From VAZQ01 sp963712565 (GTDB lineage: Bacteria; Pseudomonadota; Alphaproteobacteria; Rhizobiales; Xanthobacteraceae), in contig CAVQIP010000040.1 of NCBI GenBank assembly GCA_963712565.1, positions 154,696-218,695 on the forward strand: a DNA stretch of 64,000 nucleotides, in the 5' to 3' direction. Position numbers and translations under genes: made by a program. Numbering within the stretch: the stretch's first letter is position 1; each line of letters opens with the position of its first letter. The notes below the pieces were generated by a model. That model was not told the origin of the DNA. It ran no database searches and was given only the letters and a program-made list of their open reading frames with translations. This document shows positions 52,686 through 63,733 of this stretch, one piece after another.

Positions 52686-53660
52686 ATGGACCGCCGTAGT
52701 TTCGTCATCGGCACCGCCGCAACCGCGCTCGCGGGCGGAGGGGCCTTCGCGCAAGAGGCTTTTCCCTCGCATGCGATCACCATCATCAACGCGTTTCCGC
52801 CCGGCGGCGCCAACGATATCGTGACGCGGCCGCTGGCCACGGCGATGGAGCCGATCCTCAAGCAGCCGGTCGTGGTCGAGACCAAGGCCGGCGCCGCCGG
52901 ACAGGTCGGCGCACAGTTCGTCGCCTCCGCCAAGCCCGACGGCTATACCTTGCTGTCGCACAATACCGGGATCTCCGGCTACGCCGAGGTCGACAAGCTG
53001 TTCGGCCGTCCGCCCAAGACCAGCCGCGCCGACTTCATTCCGCTCGCGCGCGTCATCGCCGATCCGGTCCTGCTCCTGGTCAACGAGCAGCAGCCGTACA
53101 AGACGCTCAAGGAGTTCGTCGACGCCGCCAAGGCGCATCCGGACACGCTCGTGTTCAGCTCGGGCGGGCTCTATGGCGCGTCGCACCTGCCGCTGGCCTA
53201 TCTGGAGAAGGCAACCGGCCCGTTGCGGCTGCGGCATCTGCCGACCAACGGCGGCGGCCCGGCCATCGTCGCCATCCTCGGCAACAATGCCCAGGTCACG
53301 ACGCAGACGGTGTCGGCCACGCTGCCGCACGTCAAAGCCGGCAAGCTGCGCCCGCTCGCCACGTTCGGCGCCACCCGCTCGAAGCAGTTGCCCGACGTGC
53401 CCACCCTCAAGGAGCTCGGCTTCGATGTCGAATACTATCTCTGGGTCGGGATATTCGCGCCCAAAGGCACGCCGCCGGCGGTGGTGACGACGTTGCACGC
53501 CGCCATCGGCAAGGCGGTGCAAACGAACGAGTTCAAGGCCACGCTCGCCAATATCGGTCTGGAGCTCGCCTATCTCGACGGGCCCGAGTTCCAGAAGTTC
53601 TGGGACATCGACGGCCGGCGCACCGACGAGGCGGTGATCGCGATCGGCCGCCAGGGCTAG
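52686..53660 (+). CDS. Bug/TctC-type tripartite tricarboxylate transporter substrate-binding protein
   Basis: A protein of 324 residues, with a GGAGGAG-like ribosome site upstream. The N-terminus MDRRSFVIGTAATALAGGG resembles a Tat-style signal (RRSF) but could use Sec. Family motifs follow: ITIINAFPPGGANDIVTRPL, KAGAAGQVGAQFVASAKPDG and FSSGGLYGASHLPLAYL. It converges on the MetE-like gene and no TctAB is nearby. It is more canonical than the paralogues at 20444 and 25013. Confidence 0.9.
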   Translation: MDRRSFVIGTAATALAGGGAFAQEAFPSHAITIINAFPPGGANDIVTRPLATAMEPILKQPVVVETKAGAAGQVGAQFVASAKPDGYTLLSHNTGISGYAEVDKLFGRPPKTSRADFIPLARVIADPVLLLVNEQQPYKTLKEFVDAAKAHPDTLVFSSGGLYGASHLPLAYLEKATGPLRLRHLPTNGGGPAIVAILGNNAQVTTQTVSATLPHVKAGKLRPLATFGATRSKQLPDVPTLKELGFDVEYYLWVGIFAPKGTPPAVVTTLHAAIGKAVQTNEFKATLANIGLELAYLDGPEFQKFWDIDGRRTDEAVIAIGRQG

Positions 53661-53712
53661 CCGGCGGGAAGGCGTCTGCGCCGACCGCGGTTGATGCCTG
53701 CGGAGCTGCGCC

Positions 53713-54906
53713 CTAGCGTCCCCAAAGCTTGGTCGAGGCGAGACGCGCTCCTTCCACCAGCGCGCGCAGCTTGGCCCAGACCAGCTCGGCATGAACGCGG
53801 CCGCCGAGGCCGCAATCGGTGCCGGCAATGACATTCTCGCGGCCGACGATTGCGGCATAGCGAAGGATGCGGTCGGCGACCAGCTGAGGATGCTCGACCA
53901 GGTTGGTGGCGTGGCTGACCACGCCCGGCATCAGCATCTTACCGGGCGGTACCTTGGCCGCCTGCCACGCGCGCCATTCGTGCTCGTGCCGTACGTTGCC
54001 GGCTTCGAAGGAATAGGTCTGCGCCTTGACCGTGAGAATGAGATCGATGATGTGTTCCAGCGGTAGGTCGTGGGTATGCGGACCGTGCCAGCTGCCCCAG
54101 CAGAGGTGGTAGCGAACCCGCTCTTCCGGAATGCCGGCGAGCGCGTGATTGACCGCCTCGATGCGCAGCTTGGCGAACTTGCGGTAGTCTTGCACGCTCG
54201 GCTCGGGCTTGATCATGTCCCACCAGTCGGGAAGGCCGGGATCGTCGATCTGCAGCACGAATCCCGCGGAAACCACGGCGCGGTATTCTTCGCCCACGGC
54301 CTCGGCCAGGGCGAACAGGAATTCCTCGTCGGTCTTGTAGTATTCGTTGAAAATGAAGTGGTCGAGCCAACCCGGCGCCAGCACCGCGATGAACGCCTCC
54401 TCCACCTTGCTGCCCGAGCGAGCGATCGCGGCCTTGAAGGTGTCGATCTCGCGATTGATCGCTTGCGGTCCTTTCGATTTCACCGGCCCGCGTGCGATGA
54501 CCCGTTCCGTCATCGGCGGCAGCGGCTTTTCGCCGGGCACGAAAAACAGCGTCCCGAGCTTGTCCATGTCCGCATAGAAGTCGTGAAATTCGTCGCGCTC
54601 TCGCGTCGAGTGCCGCGTGGTCGGCGGCTCGCCCGGCTGCACCGGACGCACCTCGAGGCCGGTAAAGTGCGCGGCGTAATGCGCCAGGCTGCGGGCGGTC
54701 CAGAACTCACCGTCGTTGATGCAGTCGATGCCGATCTCGACTTGTTTCCTCACCATCCCCGCGATGGCCGGCACCACGCGGCTGGCGATTTCGCCCCCAT
54801 CGGTCACCTCGGCATTGGCGAGCCGCGCCGGCATGTCCTCCCATCCTTTGGGCGGCGGAAGCCGGCCGACATGAGACGTCCTGATCCGACTCGCGCTCTT
54901 TTCCAT
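53713..54906 (-). CDS. cobalamin-independent methionine synthase II (MetE C-terminal domain) family protein
   Basis: A protein of 397 residues from ATG 54906 (MEKSASRIRTSHVGRLPPPK). It corresponds to the catalytic C-terminal half of MetE, with HLCWGSWHGPHTHDLPLEHI and GTDCGLGGRVHAEL, the latter holding a zinc-binding Cys. The N-terminal MetE half is missing, as is common in catabolic relatives that transfer methyl groups from aromatic methyl ethers or act on epoxyalkanes. The zinc His and Cys are retained, so methyl or thiol transfer is likely; the substrate is open. It stands divergent from asnS. Confidence 0.82.
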   Translation of the reverse strand: MEKSASRIRTSHVGRLPPPKGWEDMPARLANAEVTDGGEIASRVVPAIAGMVRKQVEIGIDCINDGEFWTARSLAHYAAHFTGLEVRPVQPGEPPTTRHSTRERDEFHDFYADMDKLGTLFFVPGEKPLPPMTERVIARGPVKSKGPQAINREIDTFKAAIARSGSKVEEAFIAVLAPGWLDHFIFNEYYKTDEEFLFALAEAVGEEYRAVVSAGFVLQIDDPGLPDWWDMIKPEPSVQDYRKFAKLRIEAVNHALAGIPEERVRYHLCWGSWHGPHTHDLPLEHIIDLILTVKAQTYSFEAGNVRHEHEWRAWQAAKVPPGKMLMPGVVSHATNLVEHPQLVADRILRYAAIVGRENVIAGTDCGLGGRVHAELVWAKLRALVEGARLASTKLWGR

Positions 54907-55122
54907 GTCCGTTCCTCCCGAGACAGCGGTTGCCGACCGATGAAACCGCGTGTGGTGCGCCGGCAGGCGGCGTCCCGCCGGTCCGCGGTTATTTTCCCGT
55001 AGCCAAAGGCCCCCATCAAGCGCGCCGCGTGCTGGCGCGCGCACCGCACCGACGAGGCGGTGATCGCGAGCGCAGGGCAGGGGTAGTGGACAAGCTCGCC
55101 CCGCCTGCGTAACTCTCGATCG

Positions 55123-56529
<1,407 letters not shown>

Positions 56530-56617
56530 CGCGTGTTCTGGATGTGCTCCGCCTTATCGCCTGTGACCCGATTCGGACAGCGCGGTCACGGTTTCGCTAG
56601 AACCATCTGCGGCTTGG

Positions 56618-56723
56618 GCTAGCGCATGTTCCGGAAAAGTGGGAAGCGGTTTTCCGAATAGAACATGCGCAAAATCAAGGAATCTGGAGCACATCACGAT
56701 TCAATCGAATCGTGATGTGCTCT
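56618..56723. repeat. palindromic repeat with two hairpins (family D, copy 1)
   Basis: GCGCATGTTC at 56622-56631 is mirrored at 56661-56670, with inner CGGAAAA/TTTTCCG. A second, perfect 15-bp-arm hairpin follows at 56687-56722. The related element at 61371 has the same order. This repeat type is widely dispersed in Hyphomicrobiales genomes. Confidence 0.8.
56687..56722. terminator. perfect 15-bp-arm hairpin, candidate bidirectional terminator
   Basis: GAGCACATCACGATT is followed by a 6-base loop (CAATCG) and its exact complement. It lies between the convergent ends of asnS and the first VCBS-repeat gene. It has no U-tract, so factor-dependent termination or mRNA end protection is equally possible. 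Confidence 0.45.
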
Positions 56724-56764
56724 AGGTGTCGCGCCGCCCGATAGGCGAACCAGGAACTCCCAGC

Positions 56765-58939
56765 CTACATCGTCAGCGTGGACACGAAGGCGCCGACGCC
56801 GCCGGCGCCGGGCGCCATCAGCCATTCGGCGGTCGCGCCGTTGAGCGCGCTCTGCCACATCAGATCGATCGTGGCATCGCCGTTGAAATCGCCGGTGGCA
56901 ACCACGTCCCATCCCGGGGCTGCCGGGGTGAATGGGTTGCTGGCCACGCTGCCGCCGGCCATCAACCATTCGCTGGTGGCGCCGGTGGCCGCGTTCTGCC
57001 ACATCAGGTCGTCGGTGCCGTCGCCGTTGAAATCGCCGCTGGCGATCAGATTCCACCCCCCGACCGGCGGCGCGCTGAGTAAGCTGCCGACACCGCCGGT
57101 GGGCGCCATCAACCATTCGGCGGTCGAGCCTGTCGCGGCGTGCTTCCACATGAGGTCGGCGGTGCCGTCATTGTTGAAATCGCCGGTGGCGACCACGTTC
57201 CATCCCGGGGCTGCCGGCGTGCCGAGCAAGGTGCCGACCCCGCCCGTGGGCGCCATCAGCCATTCGCTGGTGGCGCCGGTGCCTGCGTGCTTCCACATGA
57301 GGTCGGCGGTGCCGTCATTGTTGAAATCGCCGGTGGCGACCACGTTCCATCCCGGCGCTGCCGGCGTGAATGGGTTGCTGGCCACGCCGCCGCCGGCCAT
57401 CAGCCATTCGCTGGTGGCGCCGGTGCCTGCGTTCTGCCACATCAGGTCGTCGGTGCCGTCGCCGTTGAAATCGCCGCTGGCGATCAGATTCCACCCCCCG
57501 ACCGGCGGCGCGCTGAGTAAGGTGCCGACCCCGCCCGTGGGCGCCATCAGCCATTCGGCGGTCGAGCCGGTCGCGTCATTCCTCCACAGGATGTCGTCGG
57601 TGCCGTCGCCGTTGAAATCGCCGCTCGCGACCGCGCTCCATCCCGGGGCTGCCGGAGTGGCTGGATCGTTGGCAATGCCGCTGCCCGGCGACATCAGCCA
57701 CTCGGCGGTGTTGCCGATCGCGTTCTGCCACAGGACGTCGTCGGTGCCGTCGCCGTTGAAATCGCCGCGGGCGACCGCGTTCCAGCCGGTGGTCCAGATG
57801 GAGGTCGCCACGTCGGCGTCGTTTGAAAAGTCGCTGAAAGCATACGCGATGTGGCCGTCCGCGAGCACGGCAGCCTCGGGGCTGTCGGTGCCTAGTGGCC
57901 CGGTCCCCCTTACCGTGAACTCGGCGCCGATCTTGTGACCGAGTGCATCGAACCGCTGGGAGCGGATGAGAAAGGCGTTGTCGTCCTCCCAGGTCACGAG
58001 GAAGCCGCCATCGCGCAGGCCGACGACGTTCGCTTCGTTCTGTTGACCGTCCTGGGTGGTATTGACCAGGAAGTCGGGGGCGACGTTGGCTCCGGTATTG
58101 GACATGATCGTCGCCCGAATGCCTGACCCGGAAGCATCGCCGGCACCGTCCGTCCAGACGACGACGAAGCCGCCGTCTCTGAGCGCGGCGACATCGGGAT
58201 CCGTCTCCTCGAATGTTGAGAAGCCGCCGGTGACTGGGGCAACCGAGATGACTGGCGCCCCGGCTGACGTGTAGATGCTGAAATATATGTCGTGATCCCC
58301 GGAAACGTTTCGTTGCCAAACATCGACGAAATTGTTGTTCGACAGGGTCGCCAGCGCCGAAAAGTCTGTGTCCAGGGTCCCGTTGTCGTTCACCGTGATT
58401 GGCGCGCCGACAAAGCCGGTGTTGGAGACGATCTTGGCCACAATGTCTTTGTTGCCGCCGCCGTTGTCGAGGGTATACGAGACGACGTAGCTGCCGTCGG
58501 CAAACGCAGTGAGGGAGGGATCGACAGTCTGGCTCGCCGTGACGTCGATATTTTTTTGTGTGGGAGAATTCAGCGAGGAATTGAAAACGCGCACGTAGAT
58601 GTCATTGTCGCCTAGGTTCAAACTGACGTAAGCCACCGCAACGTTGCCATTGGCCAAGGTCGCGATTGCAGGCGCGAACTGATTTCCGCTGGTGCTAAAC
58701 TGGCTGATCTTAACCTCGCCACCGTGCAGCGGGTCACCGCCGACCTTGTTGCCGAGAGCGTCGTATCGCTGTGCGACAATGGCGGAGCCGGCCGTGTTGT
58801 AGGTGTTGCTGGAGTTCGTCCATGCGACGACATAGCCGCCATCCGACAAGAAGGTGACTTGCCCATCCAACTGAGGGCTCGCGGCATCCGAGAAGTTGAC
58901 CTGCGTCTGCGACTTCAAAAGCCTGGGGGTCGTGGTCAT
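56765..58939 (-). CDS. FG-GAP/VCBS-like repeat protein, tandem paralogue 1
   Basis: A protein of 724 residues (ATG 58939, GGAGGAtgcc ribosome site). It starts MTTTPRLLKSQTQVNFSDAA and lacks a Sec signal. Residues ~20-370 hold RTX-type beta units of the pattern LxDGGFVVxW (for example ALRDGGFVVVWTDGAGD). Residues ~380-715 hold seven tandem repeats of about 46 residues, each with a GDFNGDGTDD-like calcium loop followed by LMWQNA and SEWLM. This layout suggests a secreted calcium-binding beta-propeller-like surface protein. No type I secretion genes are in the window. It ends GAFVSTLTM. Function beyond the fold is unknown. Confidence 0.9.
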   Translation of the reverse strand: MTTTPRLLKSQTQVNFSDAASPQLDGQVTFLSDGGYVVAWTNSSNTYNTAGSAIVAQRYDALGNKVGGDPLHGGEVKISQFSTSGNQFAPAIATLANGNVAVAYVSLNLGDNDIYVRVFNSSLNSPTQKNIDVTASQTVDPSLTAFADGSYVVSYTLDNGGGNKDIVAKIVSNTGFVGAPITVNDNGTLDTDFSALATLSNNNFVDVWQRNVSGDHDIYFSIYTSAGAPVISVAPVTGGFSTFEETDPDVAALRDGGFVVVWTDGAGDASGSGIRATIMSNTGANVAPDFLVNTTQDGQQNEANVVGLRDGGFLVTWEDDNAFLIRSQRFDALGHKIGAEFTVRGTGPLGTDSPEAAVLADGHIAYAFSDFSNDADVATSIWTTGWNAVARGDFNGDGTDDVLWQNAIGNTAEWLMSPGSGIANDPATPAAPGWSAVASGDFNGDGTDDILWRNDATGSTAEWLMAPTGGVGTLLSAPPVGGWNLIASGDFNGDGTDDLMWQNAGTGATSEWLMAGGGVASNPFTPAAPGWNVVATGDFNNDGTADLMWKHAGTGATSEWLMAPTGGVGTLLGTPAAPGWNVVATGDFNNDGTADLMWKHAATGSTAEWLMAPTGGVGSLLSAPPVGGWNLIASGDFNGDGTDDLMWQNAATGATSEWLMAGGSVASNPFTPAAPGWDVVATGDFNGDATIDLMWQSALNGATAEWLMAPGAGGVGAFVSTLTM
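56774..57796 (-). repeat. seven tandem 46-residue FG-GAP-like repeats, gene 1
   Basis: Units of about 138 bp share core DNA such as CCGTCGCCGTTGAAATCGCC. The protein units read GWNxxAxGDFNGDGTDDLMW followed by QNA.TGATSEWLMA and vary in the spacer (PTGGVGTLL or GGGVASNPF). Confidence 0.85.
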
Positions 58940-59018
58940 GGCATCCTCCGAGACCGCGTGATTCGGGCAAAGGCGGCCGCTGGTCTGATTCCCCGCATCG
59001 GCTGACCTTCACCTCTCG

Positions 59019-61199
59019 CTACATCGTCAGCGTGGCTACGAAGGCGCCGACGCCGCCGCCCGGCGCCATCAGCCATTCGGCGGTCGTGCCGTTGAGCGCG
59101 TTCTGCCACATCAGATCGTCGGTGGCATCGCCGTTGAGATCGCCGACGGCAACCACGTTCCATCCCGGGGCGGCCGGCGTGAACGGGTTGCTGCCGATGC
59201 CGCCGCCCGCCATCAGCCATTCGCTGGTGGCGCCGACGCCGTTCTGCCACATCAGGTCGTCGGTGCCGTCGCCGTTGAAATCGCCGCTGGCGATCAGGTT
59301 CCAGCCCCCGGCCGCCGGCGTGAATGGGTTGCTGCCGATGCCGCCGCTCGCCGACATCAGCCAATCGCTGGTGGCGCCGGTGCCCGCGTTCTTCCACATG
59401 ATGTCGGTGATGTGATCGCCGTTGAAATCGCCGGTGGCGACCACGTTCCATCCTCCGGTTCCCGGGGTGAACGGGTTGCTGGCCACGCTGCCGCCGGCCA
59501 TCAGCCATTCGCTGGTGGCGCCGGTGCCTGCGTTCTTCCACAGCACGTCGTCGGTGCCGTCGCCGTTGAAATCGCCGCTCGCGACCAGGTTCCAACCTCC
59601 GGCCGGCGAGGTGCTGAGCAGGCTGCCGGCGCCGCCGGTGGGCGCCATCAGCCAAACGCTGGTGGAGCCGGTCGCTGCGTGCTGCCACATGATGTCGGTG
59701 ATGTGGTCGCCGTTGAAGTCGCCGTCGGCGACCACGCTCCATCCCGGCGCTGCCGGCGTGATGCGCAAGCTGGCGCCGCCGGTGGATGCCATCAGCCATT
59801 CGGCGGTCGAGCCGGTCGCGTCGTTCTTCCACTCGATGTCGTCGGTGCCGTCGCCGTTGAAATCTCCGGTGGCGACCACGCTCCATCCCGTGGCTGGCGG
59901 CGTGAACGGGAAGCTGGCGATGCCGCCCGCTGGCGACATCAGCCATTCGCTGGTGCCGCCGGCGCCGTTCTGCCACAGGATGTCCGCGGTGCCGTCGCCG
60001 TTGAAATCGCCGCTGGCGATCGCGTTCCAGCCGGTGGTCCAGATCGAGGTGGTCACGTCGAAGTCGCCGGTCGAGATGTCGCCGACGGCGTACGCGATGC
60101 GGCCGTCGGTGAGCTGGGCGGCTTCGGGACTGCTCAGCTGGCTCACCTCGCTCTGCACCACGAACTCGGTGCCGATCTTGTTGCCGACCGCATCGAACCG
60201 CTGCGCCCGGGCGTGATGGGTGTTGCCGTCGTGCCAGCTCACCAGGAAGCCGCCGTCGCCCAGCGCCAGCACGTTGGGATGGTCCTGCGTTCCCGCAGTG
60301 GTCGTGTTGACGGTAATGTTGAGGCCAACGATAGTGTTGCTGTTGGAAATGATTTGCGCCCGAATGTCGATCGTGGGGGTATCGGCGTCGGCCCACACCA
60401 CGACGAAGCCGCCGTCTCGGAGTGCGGCGACACCCGGATCGGTTTCCGCCCCGCCGCCGCCGAACCCCCCGGGGACGTGGTTATTGACGAACGCCGGCAT
60501 GCCGGTCTTGGTGAAGATCCCGTACTTGATATCGGTGTCGGTTGCGCTGCCAGCGTTCTCGTCCTCATAGACCGCGACGAAGTTGCCGTTGGACAGCGTC
60601 GCGAGCTCGGAGTTCTCCCGATTGTCGGTTTGGTTCTCGATATCGAACTGGTGGCCCACCAGCCCGGTGGCGCTCGTGACGACGCGCGCGACGATATCGC
60701 TGTCGCTGGCGCTGTTGGACAACGTATAGGAGACCACGTAGTTGCCGTCGCTGAAGGCGGTGAGGGACGGGTCGATTGTCTGGTTCGTCCCCGCGTCGAT
60801 AACGTCGGTTCTGATGTAATTCAGCGCAGGATCATAAACGCGCACCAGAATGTTGCTATCGATGATCGAGGGTCCGTCGAACCTATCGACGAACGCGACC
60901 GCGATGTTTCCATTGGACAAGACCGTGACCGCCGGCGCGAACTGGTTTTCCGAGAAGGAGTGGCTGATGTAGATCTCGCCGCCGACCTTGTTGCCTGCGG
61001 AGTCATATCTCTGGCCGACAACGGCATCGCCATTGGCGTTATACGTCCTGCTCAGGTCCGTCCAGACGACGAGGTAACCGCCATCCGGCAGACGAGCGAT
61101 CTGGCCGTCGCCCTGCAGTGACGCGCCGCCAGGCGCGACCGGCGCGTCCGAAGTGTTGACTTGCGTCTGGGATTTCCAAAGCCTGGGGGTCGTGGTCAT
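59019..61199 (-). CDS. FG-GAP/VCBS-like repeat protein, tandem paralogue 2
   Basis: A protein of 726 residues from ATG 61199, preceded by GGAGGAcacc. It starts MTTTPRLWKSQTQVNTSDAP, very close to paralogue 1, and has the same two-part design: N-terminal LxDGGFVVxW units, then seven C-terminal GDFNGDxxTDxxW repeats. The calcium loop is altered in some units (GDFNGDHITDIMW). Ends GVGAFVATLTM. The 79-bp gap to paralogue 1 includes its ribosome site. Tandem duplication is evident. Confidence 0.9.
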   Translation of the reverse strand: MTTTPRLWKSQTQVNTSDAPVAPGGASLQGDGQIARLPDGGYLVVWTDLSRTYNANGDAVVGQRYDSAGNKVGGEIYISHSFSENQFAPAVTVLSNGNIAVAFVDRFDGPSIIDSNILVRVYDPALNYIRTDVIDAGTNQTIDPSLTAFSDGNYVVSYTLSNSASDSDIVARVVTSATGLVGHQFDIENQTDNRENSELATLSNGNFVAVYEDENAGSATDTDIKYGIFTKTGMPAFVNNHVPGGFGGGGAETDPGVAALRDGGFVVVWADADTPTIDIRAQIISNSNTIVGLNITVNTTTAGTQDHPNVLALGDGGFLVSWHDGNTHHARAQRFDAVGNKIGTEFVVQSEVSQLSSPEAAQLTDGRIAYAVGDISTGDFDVTTSIWTTGWNAIASGDFNGDGTADILWQNGAGGTSEWLMSPAGGIASFPFTPPATGWSVVATGDFNGDGTDDIEWKNDATGSTAEWLMASTGGASLRITPAAPGWSVVADGDFNGDHITDIMWQHAATGSTSVWLMAPTGGAGSLLSTSPAGGWNLVASGDFNGDGTDDVLWKNAGTGATSEWLMAGGSVASNPFTPGTGGWNVVATGDFNGDHITDIMWKNAGTGATSDWLMSASGGIGSNPFTPAAGGWNLIASGDFNGDGTDDLMWQNGVGATSEWLMAGGGIGSNPFTPAAPGWNVVAVGDLNGDATDDLMWQNALNGTTAEWLMAPGGGVGAFVATLTM
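59033..60036 (-). repeat. seven tandem 46-residue FG-GAP-like repeats, gene 2
   Basis: Same unit length and order as in gene 1. Neighbouring copies of the DNA block CATCAGCCATTCGCTGGTGG show high identity between genes 1, 2 and 3, indicating recent duplication or gene conversion. Confidence 0.85.
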
Positions 61200-61473
61200 G
61201 GTGTCCTCCGCAACCGCCTGATCCGCGCGGCAGCTCTAGGGCAAAGGGAAAAGCGAGATCGCCCGCAATAGCCGTTCTCTCGGATCGGCCTCATGCCGAT
61301 GCGGCGCGCGTCGAGCCCAACGGGTCGGCTGCCGGTCCAATTCTCCGCGTCGCCTGACGTTCATCTCCCGCTAGAGCATGTCCCGCAAAAGTGGGTACCG
61401 GTTTTGCGAAAAAGGGCATGCTCGAACAAGATGCCTGGAGCGGAATGACGATTCGAAGAAAAGTCATCCCGCT
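61200..61473. other. intergenic region with family D repeat
   Basis: The gap between the end of paralogue 3 and the start of paralogue 2 has no gene. The repeat at 61371-61476 fills its left part; the paralogue 2 promoter should lie in 61200-61370. Confidence 0.5.
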
Positions 61474-61476
61474 TTA
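61371..61476. repeat. palindromic repeat with two hairpins (family D, copy 2)
   Basis: GAGCATG/CATGCTC arms with inner CGCAAAA/TTTTGCG, followed by a less perfect second hairpin (AGCGGaATGAC/GTCATCCCGCT). It is homologous in layout to the element at 56618 and sits after the paralogue 3 stop. Confidence 0.75.
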
Positions 61477-63636
61477 GGTCGCCAGCGTGGAGACGAAGGC
61501 GCCGACGCCGCCGCCGCCGGGCGCCATCAGCCATTCGCTGGTCGCGCCGGTGAGCGCGTTCTGCCACATCAAGTCGATGTTGGCATCGCCGTTGAGATCG
61601 CCGACGGCAACCACGTCCCATCCCGGGGCAGCCGGCGTGAACGGGTTGCTGCCGATGCCGCCGCCCGCCATCAGCCATTCGCTGGTGGCGCCGGTCGCGG
61701 CGTTCTGCCACATCAGGTCGTCGGTGCCGTCGCCGTTGAAATCGCCGCTGGCGATCAGGTTCCAGCCCCCGGCCGCCGGCGTGAATGGGTTGCTGCCGAT
61801 GCCGCCGCCCGCCGACATCAGCCAATCGCTGGTGGCGCCGGTCGCCGCGTTCTTCCACATGACGTCGGTGATGCCGTCATTGTTGAAATCGCCGGTGGCG
61901 ACGACGTCCCACCCCCCGGTTCCCGGGGTGAACGGGTTGCTGGCCACGCCGCCGCCCGCCATCAGCCATTCGCTGGTGGCGCCGGTGGCCGCGTTCTTCC
62001 ACAGCACGTCGTCGGTGCCGTCGCCGTTGAAATCGCCGCTGGCGACCAGGTTCCAGCCTCCGGCCGGCGAGGTGCTGAGCAAGCTGCCGGCCCCGCCGGT
62101 GGGCGCCATCAGCCAGACGCTGGTGGAGCCGGTCGCGGTGTGCTGCCACATGAGGTCGGTGATGTGATCGCCGTTGAAGTCGCCGCTGGCGACCACGTTC
62201 CAGCCCGGCGCTCCCGGCGTGCCGACCAGGCTTGCCCCGCCGGTGGGCGCCATCAGCCATTCGGCGGTCGAGCCGGTCATGTCGTTCTTCCACATGATGT
62301 CGTCGGTGCCGTCGCCGTTGAGATCGCCGGTGGCGACCACGCTCCATCCCGCGGCCGGCGGCGTGAACGGGAAGCTGGCAATGCCGCCGGCTGGCGACAT
62401 CAGCCATTCGCTGGTGCCGCCGACGGCGTTCTGCCACAGGATGTCGTCGGTGCCGTCGCCGTTGAAATCGCCGCTGGCGATCGCGTTCCAGCCGGTGGTA
62501 AAGGTCGTGGTCCAGATGTCGCTGTCGCCGGCGATCTGCTCGAAGCCGACGACGAAGCGACCGTCGCCCAGGGTGGCGACGACCGCGTTCTCCTCCGCCC
62601 CCATGCTGCCGGCGGTGAATTCGACGCCGATCTTGTGACCGGCCGCGTCGAAGCGCTGGCCGCGCACGAGGTCGAGATTTTCGTTGTCCCAGACGACGAC
62701 GAAGCCGCCGTCCTTGAGCGCGGCGACATCGGGCCCGAACTGCTGGCCGGCCGTCGAGGTATTGACCGTGAAGGCCGCACCCTGCGCCACGCCGCCGTTG
62801 TCGTAGACCCGGGCGCGGATGCCGAGCTGACTGCCGTCGACGTTATTTTCCGTCCACGTCGCCACGAAGCCGCCGCCGGTGAGTGCCGCCACATGCACGT
62901 CGGTCTGCGTTGTTAGCGCCCGAATCGATGGTACCCCTCGTCACCGACCCTCCCGCTGAATTCCGGATCGTGAACTGCGGATCGAAATCGGCGTGCGTGG
63001 TGTCGTCGGCGTCCTCGAACACGACGACGTAATTGCCGTTGCTGAGAACGTCCACGTCGGGATTGCGTGCCACGTCGTCGGAGTTGAAGATGGTGAATTC
63101 GCCGCCGTAGGTGCCGGCGGCATTGGCGATTTTACCGACCACGTCGGTGGTGAAGTCTCCCGTCGCCCGCAGCCGATTGTAGGCGACGAGGTGGCTGTTG
63201 TCCGCGCGGACGGCTACCGTCGGGTTGGACAGGAGGTCGTCGCCGGTGTCGTCCGCGACGGTGGTGGGCGTAAACGGTACGAAGGCGCCGTTGACGTCGC
63301 GGGTCTCGACCAGGATCCGGGTGCCGGCGGCGTTGCTGCCTTCGTACACCATGAGGAAGCCGCCGCCCGGCCGGATGGCGAGCGCTGCGTCCTGCTCGCT
63401 GCCGATGGTGACGGTATTGACCCGGAACTCGGGGCCGACCCGGTTGTCGGCGGAATTGAAGATCTGGCCGATCAGGTCGCTGGTCGCCGAGGGGTTGATC
63501 GGGCCACCGGCAGCCGAGTCCAGACCACGATGTAGCGGCCGGCGCCGATATCGACGATGGCGGGATCCTGCTGCGCGCCCGCGTCGCTGAGATTTGCCTG
63601 ATGGATCGCTGTCGATACCCTCGGTGTCGTGGTCAT
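61474..63636 (-). pseudogene. FG-GAP/VCBS-like repeat protein, tandem paralogue 3, two frameshifts near 63520 and 62920
   Basis: From ATG 63636 it starts MTTTPRVSTAIHQANLSDAG with a GGAGAtgtcgtc ribosome site. Segment one ends at YIVVWT. A deleted base shifts the frame to DSAAGGPINPSATSD. After GTIDSG a further inserted base returns the protein to the original frame as ALTTQTDVHVAALTGGGF, continuing through seven calcium-loop repeats to GVGAFVSTLAT. Restored length 720 residues. The N-terminal third is the most divergent of the three paralogues. The opposite-sign shifts cancel, so either real compensating mutations or sequencing errors could explain them. Confidence 0.83.
61480..62499 (-). 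repeat. seven tandem 46-residue FG-GAP-like repeats, gene 3
   Basis: Same seven-unit array as in genes 1 and 2, again with GDFNGDGTDD-type loops and the last unit degenerate (GDLNGDANIDLMW). Confidence 0.85.
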
Positions 63637-63733
63637 GACGACATCTCCTCAATTCGTCCTCGGACGAGAATTGCGAAGGCCATTCCGTGAGAGTTACCGC
63701 TATACCTTCGGTCGCTTCGTGCGTCGGAGAGGT
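63637..63733 (-). promoter_or_regulatory. 5' leader of paralogue 3
   Basis: About 95 bp upstream of ATG 63636, mildly less GC-rich, ending in a GGAG ribosome site. It separates paralogue 3 from the stub. Confidence 0.3.

Noticed and set aside
57140..57520. Rightward small frames within the VCBS arrays
   Set aside because: These are antisense shadows of the tandem repeats.
56774..62499. CRISPR-like spacing of repeats
   Set aside because: The 138-bp periodic units are coding FG-GAP repeats without short identical repeats or variable spacers.
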